Below, piece by piece: positions 17,823-25,205 of a stretch of 64,000 bases of DNA. Numbering within the stretch: the first letter of the stretch is position 1; each line of letters opens with the position of its first letter. This DNA comes from an uncultured Candidatus Saccharibacteria bacterium. GTDB taxonomy: Bacteria; Patescibacteriota; Saccharimonadia; Saccharimonadales; Saccharimonadaceae. The translations under genes and the position numbers were made by a program. The stretch covers positions 124,001-188,000 of the forward strand of contig CATXOC010000002.1 of the NCBI GenBank assembly GCA_958399925.1, in the 5' to 3' direction. Below the pieces are notes generated by a model. It did not search any database, had not been told where the DNA came from, and worked only from the letters and a program-made list of their open reading frames with translations.

Positions 17823-18704
17823 TCAGAATTTGGCAACGTCAGGCTTGACGCCGAGGGTGTTGACCTCGAGGTCATGCATCATAGCCCGTGGTAACTGGTC
17901 AACATCGATCTTCGCACCCATATCATAACGAGCGTTATAGACGCCCAGATAGTTCATATTCTCAAACACGCCGACATCGTGACAATGCAAACCAATAAGG
18001 TAGTACAGGATAACCTGCAACAGATTGCGCCGACTAACCGGATATTTATATCCGTCATCATCGGATGGATCAGTTATAAACGGCGCGTTCCCATAGAGCC
18101 TGGTATACCAGGACTCAGTCTTAATATCCCAGACTCCATCGCGACCCAGATAGTCAATTTCACCATCAACAGCCGGAGTCTCACAGGTTCGATAATCACT
18201 AAGGTTAAACCCAATCGACAGTGGACGGTCGTACTTCTTAAAGAACTGAACCGTGCGATTCGCCAAAGTCATTATCTGCTGATTATCCTCTGCCGACAAC
18301 GCGAGAATGTGTAAGCGCTCCTGATTATCGGCAGGCAACTCATCCAAGTAGTCATAACTTACCATATTGTAAATCGCTTGAATATCATTGACGCTACCAT
18401 ACGACCTAATCTGCGCCAGATTTTTTAAGGCTTCATTTTCATACCCATTCTTCACAGCATGATCTAGCTGACGATAAAAGATCTTATGGAGCGCTTGGTC
18501 AGGCCACCTTTCACTACGCAACCCAACGCGCGCCGCCATATCAACCGCTGTACCAGCAATTTGCGGATTCAGCGTATCGCCACGGTAGATTGCATCACCG
18601 TGATCGCTGTTAACCAAATCCATTGCATCGATAGTAACATCCAGCTCGCCAGCAAACCTCCAGATAATCTCCGGATCATTGATAATGCCAGTTACAGGTG
18701 TCAA
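17823..18704 (-). CDS. RecB/Cas4-like PD-(D/E)XK nuclease-family protein
   Basis: 293 residues of no recognised specific family. The core fits the RecB-family nuclease signature: D184 within GEIDYL, D193-x-K195 within VWDIKTE, and Q230-x-x-x-Y234 (QVILY). This order, spacing and Q-x3-Y motif are typical of RecB/Cas4-type exonucleases, not of simple restriction enzymes. Cas4-type Cys clusters are absent. TTG is the start, supported by GAGGTGA 7 bases upstream and a stop codon before it. Directly upstream of a type III R-M locus, it may be a defence or DNA-processing nuclease (inference). Confidence 0.7.
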   Translation of the reverse strand: MTPVTGIINDPEIIWRFAGELDVTIDAMDLVNSDHGDAIYRGDTLNPQIAGTAVDMAARVGLRSERWPDQALHKIFYRQLDHAVKNGYENEALKNLAQIRSYGSVNDIQAIYNMVSYDYLDELPADNQERLHILALSAEDNQQIMTLANRTVQFFKKYDRPLSIGFNLSDYRTCETPAVDGEIDYLGRDGVWDIKTESWYTRLYGNAPFITDPSDDDGYKYPVSRRNLLQVILYYLIGLHCHDVGVFENMNYLGVYNARYDMGAKIDVDQLPRAMMHDLEVNTLGVKPDVAKF

Positions 18705-18741
18705 TCGACATCACCTCTTTCTAAATTGTAGGAATAATGCT

Positions 18742-18782
18742 CACTGTCACTAAAACAGTGCAGTAATATAGTAACATATTAC
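18742..18782. promoter_or_regulatory. Two adjacent dyads upstream of the nuclease gene
   Basis: CACTGT/ACAGTG (18742-18747 / 18755-18760) and GTAATAT/ATATTAC (18763-18769 / 18776-18782). They lie just upstream of a TACAAT-like -10 for the minus-strand nuclease gene and could be operators. Confidence 0.35.
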
Positions 18783-18917
18783 CGCTACCCCGACGCAATA
18801 TTAGGATCAGCCCAAAGATCACGAAGATCTAAGCCCGCAATCACCCCGAGCGATACCCAAATAGCTCATATGCTTTAACACGTTAACCACTGTGCGCACA
18901 AGATCAAAGGAGATACC

Positions 18918-18980
18918 ATGGGTATCAAGAAAACCGATGGTAGCATTACAACCGATAAGTATCACTCCGACGATAAATAA
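18918..18980 (+). CDS. Possible 20-residue peptide
   Basis: ATG with a strong AAAGGAG ribosome site at ideal spacing, then 20 codons and TAA. The peptide is hydrophilic, rich in Asp, Lys, Thr and Ser, with no signal or membrane segment. It ends just before the promoter of the next gene. Function unknown; the case rests mainly on the ribosome site. Confidence 0.35.
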   Translation: MGIKKTDGSITTDKYHSDDK

Positions 18981-18984
18981 GTGC

Positions 18985-18990
18985 TATAAT
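18985..18990 (+). promoter_or_regulatory. -10 box of the 102-residue protein gene
   Basis: Perfect TATAAT ending 9 bases before ATG 19000. The mRNA would have almost no leader. Confidence 0.6.
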
Positions 18991-18999
18991 TGCGCTATC

Positions 19000-19308
19000 A
19001 TGATGACTTACAATCAGTATCTTCACTTAATGTTTTCGCTTGAGACGTTTTATGATTTTCACCCCGAATACTTTAGGGAACTAAGTAGCGACAAGCAAAA
19101 TGCATTAAGCAAGGTATTCTTGTACGACTACGACGACACACATAGCAATGACGACGATTACCCCAAGTCTATCGAGGGCTATTTTCGCGACAATATCGAG
19201 AACAATCAACGTCTACAACAGCTAGCGTTGTCAGCCGTGTCTGACATTTATCGTAGTAGTGGTATGGGCGAGTTTAGCCTAACCAAGATATCCAAGGAGG
19301 CTCCATAA
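19000..19308 (+). CDS. Small acidic protein of unknown function
   Basis: 102 residues, rich in Asp, Glu, Tyr and Ser with an acidic patch (DYDDTHSNDDDYPK). No TM segment or recognised domain. ATG 19000 (or the adjacent ATG 19003) is selected because a TATAAT lies 9 bases upstream; the longer upstream frame would run through that promoter. It ends at a clear terminator, so it is a single-gene unit. Confidence 0.65.
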   Translation: MMTYNQYLHLMFSLETFYDFHPEYFRELSSDKQNALSKVFLYDYDDTHSNDDDYPKSIEGYFRDNIENNQRLQQLALSAVSDIYRSSGMGEFSLTKISKEAP

Positions 19309-19311
19309 CCC

Positions 19312-19342
19312 CAAGAGGCGTCAGCATTGGCGCCTCTTTTTC
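19312..19342 (+). terminator. Intrinsic terminator
   Basis: AGAGGCG (19314-19320) pairs with CGCCTCT (19331-19337), followed by a T-run. Confidence 0.88.
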
Positions 19343-19365
19343 TATAACGCCATGCCCTAGTGATA

Positions 19366-19371
19366 TATAAT
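19366..19371 (+). promoter_or_regulatory. -10 box of fmt (leaderless start)
   Basis: TATAAT ends exactly 6 bases before the fmt ATG, placing the transcription start at or next to the codon. Confidence 0.65.
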
Positions 19372-19377
19372 AGAACT

Positions 19378-20265
19378 ATGATTAAAGTAGTATTCTTTGG
19401 CACAGAAGACATCTCCGTGCCATCACTAGAGTCACTGATTAGCAGTGATAAATATGAAGTTGTTGGCGTTGTAACTAAGCCTGATTCAGCGCGTGGACGT
19501 GGGCACAAAGTCGATTCGCCCGCTGTTGCCAAGGTCGCGAGAGAACACGATATTCAGCTGTTTCAGCCCAACAAACTAAAAGATATTGTCGATGATTTAG
19601 CCGCCTTGCACGCCGATGTCGGTGCGCTAGTTAGCTACGGCAAGATGATTCCCGACAGTATCATCAACCTATTCCCACATGGCATCGTTAATTTTCACCC
19701 ATCGATGCTGCCAGTTTACCGTGGCCCTTCGCCAATTGAAACTAGCATCATGAATGGCGATTCGTTCACAGGTCTAACACTAATGTCAGTGCAAAAAGAC
19801 ATGGACGCCGGGCCAATCTATTACCAAGAGCGCGTCGAGCTAAATGGCACTGAGACCGCCAGTGATTTATATGCACGCTTCGGTAAACGTGGTGGCGAAT
19901 TATTTGCCGATAAACTAGATAAAATCGTTAGTGGCGAGGTTAAGAGCCTGAAGCAAGACGACGACTTGGCTGTCTATTGCCACATGATCAAAAAGGAAGA
20001 CGGCGAGCTAGATCCAACCGTTATGACCGCCCATGAATGCGACCAACGAATCCGCGCCTTTAATATCTGGCCGCGTTGCCGCATGGATTTTGCCGGACAG
20101 CACGTCATAGTCACCAAAGCTAAAGTGCTAGATGATTTTATGGGCGATACTTGGCCAGATGTTGTTCCGTGCTATCGCAACACTGCCCTGCAAGTCCAAA
20201 CAATCATCAGTCCCAAATCGGGCAAGCAGATGTCGGCTAGCGAATTTTTACGCGGACTTCATTAA
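19378..20265 (+). CDS. fmt: Methionyl-tRNA formyltransferase
   Basis: 295 residues. It transfers formyl from 10-formyl-THF to Met-tRNAi. The N-terminal formyltransferase domain has NFHPSMLPVYRGPSPIE (catalytic Asn-x-His plus the substrate loop) and the conserved Asp in KDMDAGPI. A C-terminal OB-like domain follows. ATG 19378 gives the standard N-terminus (IKVVFFGTED) and sits 6 bases after TATAAT. Deformylase (def), often adjacent, is not here. Followed by a terminator. Confidence 0.95.
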   Translation: MIKVVFFGTEDISVPSLESLISSDKYEVVGVVTKPDSARGRGHKVDSPAVAKVAREHDIQLFQPNKLKDIVDDLAALHADVGALVSYGKMIPDSIINLFPHGIVNFHPSMLPVYRGPSPIETSIMNGDSFTGLTLMSVQKDMDAGPIYYQERVELNGTETASDLYARFGKRGGELFADKLDKIVSGEVKSLKQDDDLAVYCHMIKKEDGELDPTVMTAHECDQRIRAFNIWPRCRMDFAGQHVIVTKAKVLDDFMGDTWPDVVPCYRNTALQVQTIISPKSGKQMSASEFLRGLH

Positions 20266-20296
20266 TACATCGAACTACTGTCTACTAGGCGTCTGT

Positions 20297-20325
20297 TACC
20301 TCCCTATAAAAGGGAGGTATTTTTG
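20297..20325 (+). terminator. Terminator after fmt
   Basis: TACCTCCC (20297-20304) pairs with GGGAGGTA (20312-20319) across TATAAAA, followed by a T-run. Confidence 0.88.
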
Positions 20326-20364
20326 ATTTGACAAAATCAAAACTGTCACCAATAGATGCTACCG

Positions 20365-20389
20365 CCTCCTGTAAAAGGGAGGTGTTTTT
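20365..20389 (+). terminator. Second, near-duplicate terminator hairpin
   Basis: CCTCC/GGAGG stem with a very similar loop and the same GTTTTTGAT-type tail as the preceding terminator about 70 bases upstream. It looks like a local duplication. Its tail runs straight into the -10 of the next gene. Confidence 0.6.
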
Positions 20390-20393
20390 GATG

Positions 20394-20399
20394 TACAAT
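20394..20399 (+). promoter_or_regulatory. Extended -10 of the DUF2130 gene (leaderless start)
   Basis: TACAAT preceded by TG in the window of an extended -10 and ending 6 bases before ATG 20406. Confidence 0.55.
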
Positions 20400-20405
20400 A
20401 TAAGC

Positions 20406-21737
20406 ATGAATCAGATAAAATGTCCGAAGTGTGGCACGGTATTTACCATCGACGAGAGTCAATACGACAACATCGTCCGCCAAGTGCGCGATAACGAGTT
20501 TCAGAATGAGCTACACAGCCGACTGGAGCTAGTTGAGAAAGAGCAGCAAACCAAATTAGAGCTAGAAAGACAGAAATCACAAACCAGCCTAGAACAGCAA
20601 CTAGCTACCAAGCAAGATGAGATTAATCAACTGAAAGCCTCAGCCGCACAGCGCGAAACCGAAACCAAGGCATCATACCACCAGCAAATTACTGATTTAA
20701 AAAACAAATTAGCACAGGCCGATGACCGCCAAGCTATGGCAGTAGCAAAATTACAATCCCAACTCGATCAGACCAAGGTAGAAAGCAAGCTAGCTGTTGC
20801 TAACGCCACATCGTCATTAGAAAAGGAGCGCGACAATCTAGCAAACCAACTAAAACTACAACAAACTGAGCTACAGAACAAGCTACAGATACAGCAAAGC
20901 CAAGCCGCCCAGCAGTTACAATCGACCAAGAGCGAGTACGAAGCCGCATTAAAGCTAAAGCAGGAAGAGCTGGAACACTATAAAGACCTCAAGACGCGCA
21001 TGAGCACAAAGATGGTTGGCGAAACATTAGAGCAGCACTGCCAAATCGAATTCAACAAGATACGCGCCACGGCGTTTCCTAAAGCCTATTTCGAAAAGGA
21101 CAATGATGCTAGAACTGGTAGTAAGGGCGATTTCATCTATCGCGAGAACGATGAGTCTGGTAATGAAATCATCAGCATTATGTTTGAGATGAAAAACCAG
21201 AATGATACTACTGCTAGCAAGCACAAGAACGAGGATTTCTTCAAAGAGCTCGACAAGGATCGCCGCGAAAAACACTGTGAATACGCCGTTCTAGTAACTC
21301 TGCTAGAAGAAGACAATGACTATTACAACACTGGAATCGTTGACGTATCATACCGCTATCCCAAGATGTATGTTATTCGGCCACAGTTCTTTATCCCCAT
21401 GATCACCGTTCTGCGCAATGCTGCGCTAAATAGCCTAGAGGCGCGTCGTGAGCTAGCCATTGTTCGTAATCAGAATATCGACGTCACGCACTTCGAAGAG
21501 AACATGGAGGCATTCAAAACTGGCTTTGCTAGAAATTACGATATTGCTAGTCGCAAGTTTAAATCTGCTATCGAAGAGATCGACAAAACTATCAGTCATC
21601 TGCAGAAGACTAAGGATGCGTTGCTGTCATCAGAAAATAACCTGAGGCTAGCCAACAACAAGGCTCAGGATTTGACAATTAAACGACTAACTCGTGGTAA
21701 TCCTACCATGCAGGCAAAGTTTAACGAATTAGATTAG
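20406..21737 (+). CDS. DUF2130-family coiled-coil protein
   Basis: 443 residues. The N-terminal KCPKCGTVFTID looks like half of a zinc ribbon. Residues ~20-210 form a long Gln/Lys/Glu-rich coiled coil. The conserved DUF2130 region follows (LEQHCQIEFNKIR, KGDFIYRENDESGNEIISIMFEMKNQ, then DYYNTGIVDVSYRYPKMYVIRP). The D...E-x-K arrangement in SIMFEMKNQ resembles a PD-(D/E)XK nuclease core; that reading is inference. The role of DUF2130 proteins is not established. ATG 20406 is chosen by the Cys motif and the promoter spacing. Confidence 0.85.
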   Translation: MNQIKCPKCGTVFTIDESQYDNIVRQVRDNEFQNELHSRLELVEKEQQTKLELERQKSQTSLEQQLATKQDEINQLKASAAQRETETKASYHQQITDLKNKLAQADDRQAMAVAKLQSQLDQTKVESKLAVANATSSLEKERDNLANQLKLQQTELQNKLQIQQSQAAQQLQSTKSEYEAALKLKQEELEHYKDLKTRMSTKMVGETLEQHCQIEFNKIRATAFPKAYFEKDNDARTGSKGDFIYRENDESGNEIISIMFEMKNQNDTTASKHKNEDFFKELDKDRREKHCEYAVLVTLLEEDNDYYNTGIVDVSYRYPKMYVIRPQFFIPMITVLRNAALNSLEARRELAIVRNQNIDVTHFEENMEAFKTGFARNYDIASRKFKSAIEEIDKTISHLQKTKDALLSSENNLRLANNKAQDLTIKRLTRGNPTMQAKFNELD

Positions 21738-21767
21738 CTACATTTGCAGCCTTTCAAACATACCAAA

Positions 21768-21800
21768 ATATAATGCCCGCTAGCTATGGCGGGTATTATT
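21768..21800. terminator. Bidirectional hairpin between convergent genes
   Basis: ATGCCCGC (21773-21780) pairs with GCGGGTAT (21789-21796) with T-rich flanks on both strands. It serves the DUF2130 gene (+) and the small membrane protein gene (-). Confidence 0.65.
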
Positions 21801-21808
21801 CGTTAACT

Positions 21809-22156
21809 CTACAGAACTATACCGATAGGAAATTTCCAGCTCAGCAGCACCGCTAAGCACAGTACACACAGCTCTAGGTAGCGAGACTGCGGCAGCTTCT
21901 CTAGATAGATCACGATTAGTCCAGCAACCAAACCAATTGGCAGTGCCTGTAGTGCTCCTATATTGATACCCAAACCGAGCCAAACAATACCTAGAATAAA
22001 CAGCAAAACTAGCTTCAGTAGCTGTCGGGCGTAGACTAGCTGGTTTTTACGCACTTCGCGATCAACGTTTTTGGGCGTCAAACGTGGCTGGCGTTTTACC
22101 ACCCGACCGCTACCGCGTGTCGTGCGCTTCTTTAACCAGACTTTTTGTTTTACCAT
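21809..22156 (-). CDS. Small membrane protein of unknown function
   Basis: 115 residues. A basic N-terminal ~45 residues (many Arg/Lys) precede three probable TM segments (LLKLVLLFILGIVWLGLG; ALPIGLVAGLIVIYL; YLELCVLCLAVLLSW), giving a cytoplasmic basic tail by the positive-inside rule. ATG 22156 is chosen because TATAAT ends 7 bases before it; upstream in-frame ATGs would precede the promoter. No family recognised. Confidence 0.75.
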   Translation of the reverse strand: MVKQKVWLKKRTTRGSGRVVKRQPRLTPKNVDREVRKNQLVYARQLLKLVLLFILGIVWLGLGINIGALQALPIGLVAGLIVIYLEKLPQSRYLELCVLCLAVLLSWKFPIGIVL

Positions 22157-22163
22157 TAGCCCT

Positions 22164-22169
22164 ATTATA
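22164..22169 (-). promoter_or_regulatory. -10 box of the small membrane protein gene
   Basis: TATAAT on minus, 7 bases before ATG 22156; leaderless type. Confidence 0.55.
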
Positions 22170-22243
22170 TCACGACCACCAAGCCTATTCACACCAGCAC
22201 ACCTATTAGCCCTCGCCTCTTTTCGTAGGGATTTACCGGCAAG

Positions 22244-22271
22244 CTAAAGCTCCCTTTGCAGGGAGCTTTAG
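22244..22271. terminator. Hairpin downstream of rpsJ
   Basis: A perfect 11-bp stem CTAAAGCTCCC / GGGAGCTTTAG with a 6-base loop, 24 bases after the S10 stop. The U-run is poor on minus, so it may act partly as an mRNA-end protector. Confidence 0.7.
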
Positions 22272-22294
22272 TTATCTATGCAATAGTCGGACTA

Positions 22295-22612
22295 CTACAT
22301 GCGAATTTCAGCGTCGACACCAGCAGGTAGCGATAGATTCTGTAGGCTATCAATAGTCTTTGGCTTAGCATCGACAATATCGATCAAACGCTTGTGTACA
22401 CGCATTTCGTAAGCCTCACCGCCCTTCTTGTAGACGTGTGGAGATTTTACAACGGTAAAAGTACTGCGCTTAACAGGTAGAGGCACTGGACCAATAATTG
22501 TTGCACCGCTACGTAGTGCAGTTTCAACGATCTGCTTTGCAGCGGCATCGATAACACGGTTGTCATAAGCCTTTAATTTAATACGAATTTTCGGTAGAGC
22601 TTGATCTGCCAT
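22295..22612 (-). CDS. rpsJ: 30S ribosomal protein S10
   Basis: 105 residues. Core KIRIKLKAYDNRVIDAAAKQIVETA and the loop IGPVPLPVKRSTFTVVKSPHV are diagnostic. S10 also acts in NusB-dependent antitermination in other bacteria. It follows tuf, keeping the ancestral tuf-rpsJ adjacency, but is detached from the L3-L15 cluster. The leader contains overlapping GC-rich pairings (CCCC/GGGG and ATCCC/GGGAT near 22630-22648). Confidence 0.97.
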   Translation of the reverse strand: MADQALPKIRIKLKAYDNRVIDAAAKQIVETALRSGATIIGPVPLPVKRSTFTVVKSPHVYKKGGEAYEMRVHKRLIDIVDAKPKTIDSLQNLSLPAGVDAEIRM

Positions 22613-22770
22613 TATTTCTCCTTTTATCCCGTCCCCAGGGATCAGGGGTGGTGCAATCTCGCCGTATATTTATATGCATAGAGTTACCACCACAATTAAG
22701 TTGACATTTAGTATTTTACAATATATAGCAATCTATTTCAACAACCAGTCCAACCAAATAAGCAGAAACT

Positions 22771-22797
22771 AAAATAGCTCCACATGGGAGCTATTTT
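22771..22797 (-). terminator. Intrinsic terminator of tuf
   Basis: AAAATAGCTCC (22771-22781) pairs with GGAGCTATTTT (22787-22797) over a 5-base loop. A U-run follows on minus. It separates tuf from rpsJ transcription. Confidence 0.85.
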
Positions 22798-22814
22798 AAT
22801 AGTAGGTCAGTTTA

Positions 22815-23996
22815 CTACTTCAAGATTTCAGTTACCTGACCAGCACCAACGGTGCGACCACCTTCACGGATAGCAAAGGTTAGACCCTTCTCCATAGCAA
22901 CTGGAGCCTGTAGCTTAACTTCGAACTCGACGTTATCGCCTGGCATAACCATTTCCTTGTCCTTTGGTAGCTCAACCTCACCAGTAACATCAGTGGTGCG
23001 GAAGTAGAACTGAGGCTTGTAACCCTGGGTAAATGGAGTGTGACGACCACCCTCTTCCTTGGTCAGAATGTAAACCTGAGCCTTGAAATCGGTGTGTGGA
23101 GTCACGGTACCAGGAGCAGCAACAACCTGACCACGCTCAATGTCATCGCGGTTGATACCACGTAGTAGAATACCAGCGTTATCACCAGCTTCGCCCTCAG
23201 CCAAAGTCTTCTTGAAGGCTTCAATACCAGTTACAACAGACTTCTGAGTTGGGCGTAGACCGATAATCTCAACTTCGTCGTTCATGTGAACAACACCGCG
23301 CTCAATACGACCGGTTGCAACAGTACCACGACCCTTAATTGAGAAGACATCCTCGATAGGCATTAGGAAAGGCTTGTCTAGATCACGCTGTGGCTCTGGG
23401 AAGTACGAATCCATCGCATCTAGAAGTTCCATAATGTGATCCATTTCAGTTTCGTCACCTTCTAGAGCCTTTAGAGCTGAACCCTTGATAATTGGGCAGT
23501 TCTCGTCAAAGCCATTCTTCTTTAGTAGGTCACGAACATCCTCTTCAACAATCTCAACTAGGTCTGGATCGGCCTGGTCCATCTTGTTTAGGAAGACTAG
23601 AATCTTTGGCACACCAACCTGGTGAGCTAGTAGTACGTGTTCCTTAGTCTGAGGCATAACACCATCAGCTGCCGAAACAACTAGAATAGCACCATCAACC
23701 TGAGCAGCACCGGTAATCATGTTCTTGACATAGTCGGCGTGACCTGGCATATCGACGTGTGCATAGTGACGGTTCTTAGTCTCGTACTCCTGGTGTGAAG
23801 TCGAGATAGTAATACCACGAGACTTCTCTTCTGGGGCATTGTCGATCTGATCATAGGCAACAAACTTGTTGATGTCTGATGGTTCGCGAGTCGCCAATGT
23901 CTTGGTGATAGCAGCAGTCAAAGTGGTCTTACCGTGGTCAACGTGACCCATGGTACCAACATTGACATGTGGTTTGGTTCGTTGAAATTCTGCCAT
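22815..23996 (-). CDS. tuf: Translation elongation factor Tu
   Basis: 393 residues, typical length. GTPase motifs G1 GHVDHGKT, G3 DMPGHADY and G4 NKMDQ are followed by domains 2 and 3 (GRGTVATGRIERG; GGRHTPF...YKPQFYFRTTDVTG). It delivers aminoacyl-tRNA to the ribosome. It has its own strong promoter and structured leader, and is not joined to fusA as in many bacteria. Confidence 0.99.
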   Translation of the reverse strand: MAEFQRTKPHVNVGTMGHVDHGKTTLTAAITKTLATREPSDINKFVAYDQIDNAPEEKSRGITISTSHQEYETKNRHYAHVDMPGHADYVKNMITGAAQVDGAILVVSAADGVMPQTKEHVLLAHQVGVPKILVFLNKMDQADPDLVEIVEEDVRDLLKKNGFDENCPIIKGSALKALEGDETEMDHIMELLDAMDSYFPEPQRDLDKPFLMPIEDVFSIKGRGTVATGRIERGVVHMNDEVEIIGLRPTQKSVVTGIEAFKKTLAEGEAGDNAGILLRGINRDDIERGQVVAAPGTVTPHTDFKAQVYILTKEEGGRHTPFTQGYKPQFYFRTTDVTGEVELPKDKEMVMPGDNVEFEVKLQAPVAMEKGLTFAIREGGRTVGAGQVTEILK

Positions 23997-24028
23997 GTTT
24001 CTCCTTATAACATTTATTAAATTAGTAT

Positions 24029-24070
24029 CGCGCTCTGGCGATGCGATGGTTCACATCGCCTCGGCCGCGC
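24029..24070 (-). promoter_or_regulatory. GC-rich hairpin in the tuf leader
   Basis: GGCGATG (24037-24043) pairs with CATCGCC (24054-24060), with an alternative register using the neighbouring GCGATG and outer GCGC/GCGC pairing. It contrasts with A+T-rich flanks and lies between promoter and ribosome site, so it may influence tuf mRNA stability or translation. Confidence 0.5.
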
Positions 24071-24079
24071 TTACTTCAT

Positions 24080-24108
24080 ATTATATATAAATTAGTCGTT
24101 AGTGTAAA
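24080..24108 (-). promoter_or_regulatory. Strong tuf promoter
   Basis: TTTACA (24108-24103), a 17-base spacer, then a perfect TATAAT (24085-24080). One mismatch from the consensus -35. Confidence 0.8.
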
Positions 24109-24119
24109 GATGCGAAAAG

Positions 24120-25205
24120 CTATTTAATATCGGTTTCCTTCAGCTCGCCATCGTGACGCTTGCCGTCAAAGATAGTAGTTGGAATTTTCTTAGTCTTGAT
24201 GTCATTTTTGACAACATCAGCAATTTTATCCAGCTCTTTCTGAGCGGCATTGGACTCGGCGTATTCAGAAATCTTTTTCACCTCGTCGTCATTATAGCCA
24301 AAGTCCTTCAGCCAACTCTTCAGCACATCCTTTGCCTTATCGTGACTGTATCCAACGTTAAATGCTGTCTGGTTATCGATGCCATCCTTATCTTTGCCTG
24401 TGTACATGCGGTCTGCAATTAGCCAAGCAGCAGGATGTTTGCTATTCTTTAGCGGATATTTGATAGTCCCCATCATATAACGCGCCACAACATCCGAATT
24501 TGCAAACTTGTAGCCGTTCTCGCCCTTAATAGGGTACGGCATTAGCGCTACATTATATTTATCAAAGAAACCCTTGTTCTTCTGTACGGCGAACGAGCGC
24601 TTACATACGACACAGCCTGGATCGAATATATCAACAGCATATGACTTAGATTTATCTTCTTTACTATAGAAGACTGCGTTATCTGGTAAATATTCCTTAG
24701 CATCCCAATGCTTCATACGCGTCGGAATGGCCGCGATCGCCTCGCCATAGTCACTGAACCAATCGCCGACCCACTGAATCGGATGCTCTGTAAATTTTGG
24801 TGCAACCTCGTCGATAGAGCAGGCTTCCGTACTGTCTAGCGAACAAGCGCTAGGGTTGTTGGTGTTGCAAGTGCCATAAACATATAGTGACACCAGTGAC
24901 TTCACGCCAACTAGTAGTGACCAGACTGTCAATATTATAATCAGCAGCGAGCCTACTTCGATGGTTGCAGAGATCGGCTTAACCCACTTGGGGTGCTTTA
25001 AGACAACCTTACGCAAAATGCTATTCTTAATGTCCTCTGTAAAAGATGTATCGCAAGTTCGCAGCGTAACCCTACGGGTAAAGCAGTGCGTCGCCTTCTT
25101 AAACAGGTTCCAGATGTTATCCGCTGTTTTCTTGCTAAACAAGCGAATAATAGGTAGCGTTAGAACTATGATGCCAAGGATTATAAATGCCGCAATACAA
25201 ACCAT
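24120..25205 (-). CDS. Membrane-anchored thioredoxin-fold (DsbA-like) protein
   Basis: 361 residues. TM1 ~3-23 and TM2 ~85-110 are followed by an extracytoplasmic domain. It carries DPGCVVCKRSF, a CxxC redox motif, and near the C-terminus KKIPTTIFDGK, which fits the cis-Pro loop and last strand of a thioredoxin fold. Further Cys pairs lie just after TM2 (CNTN..CSLD..CSID). It may form or isomerise disulfides in exported proteins. ATG 25205 directly follows the stop of the upstream desulfurase gene (TAGATG), so the two are coupled. Confidence 0.72.
   Translation of the reverse strand: MVCIAAFIILGIIVLTLPIIRLFSKKTADNIWNLFKKATHCFTRRVTLRTCDTSFTEDIKNSILRKVVLKHPKWVKPISATIEVGSLLIIILTVWSLLVGVKSLVSLYVYGTCNTNNPSACSLDSTEACSIDEVAPKFTEHPIQWVGDWFSDYGEAIAAIPTRMKHWDAKEYLPDNAVFYSKEDKSKSYAVDIFDPGCVVCKRSFAVQKNKGFFDKYNVALMPYPIKGENGYKFANSDVVARYMMGTIKYPLKNSKHPAAWLIADRMYTGKDKDGIDNQTAFNVGYSHDKAKDVLKSWLKDFGYNDDEVKKISEYAESNAAQKELDKIADVVKNDIKTKKIPTTIFDGKRHDGELKETDIK

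Noticed and set aside
17615..17875. 86-codon minus-strand ORF spanning the gap before mod
   Set aside because: It overlaps the end of the nuclease gene in another frame, crosses its terminator and ends next to the mod start. No ribosome site.
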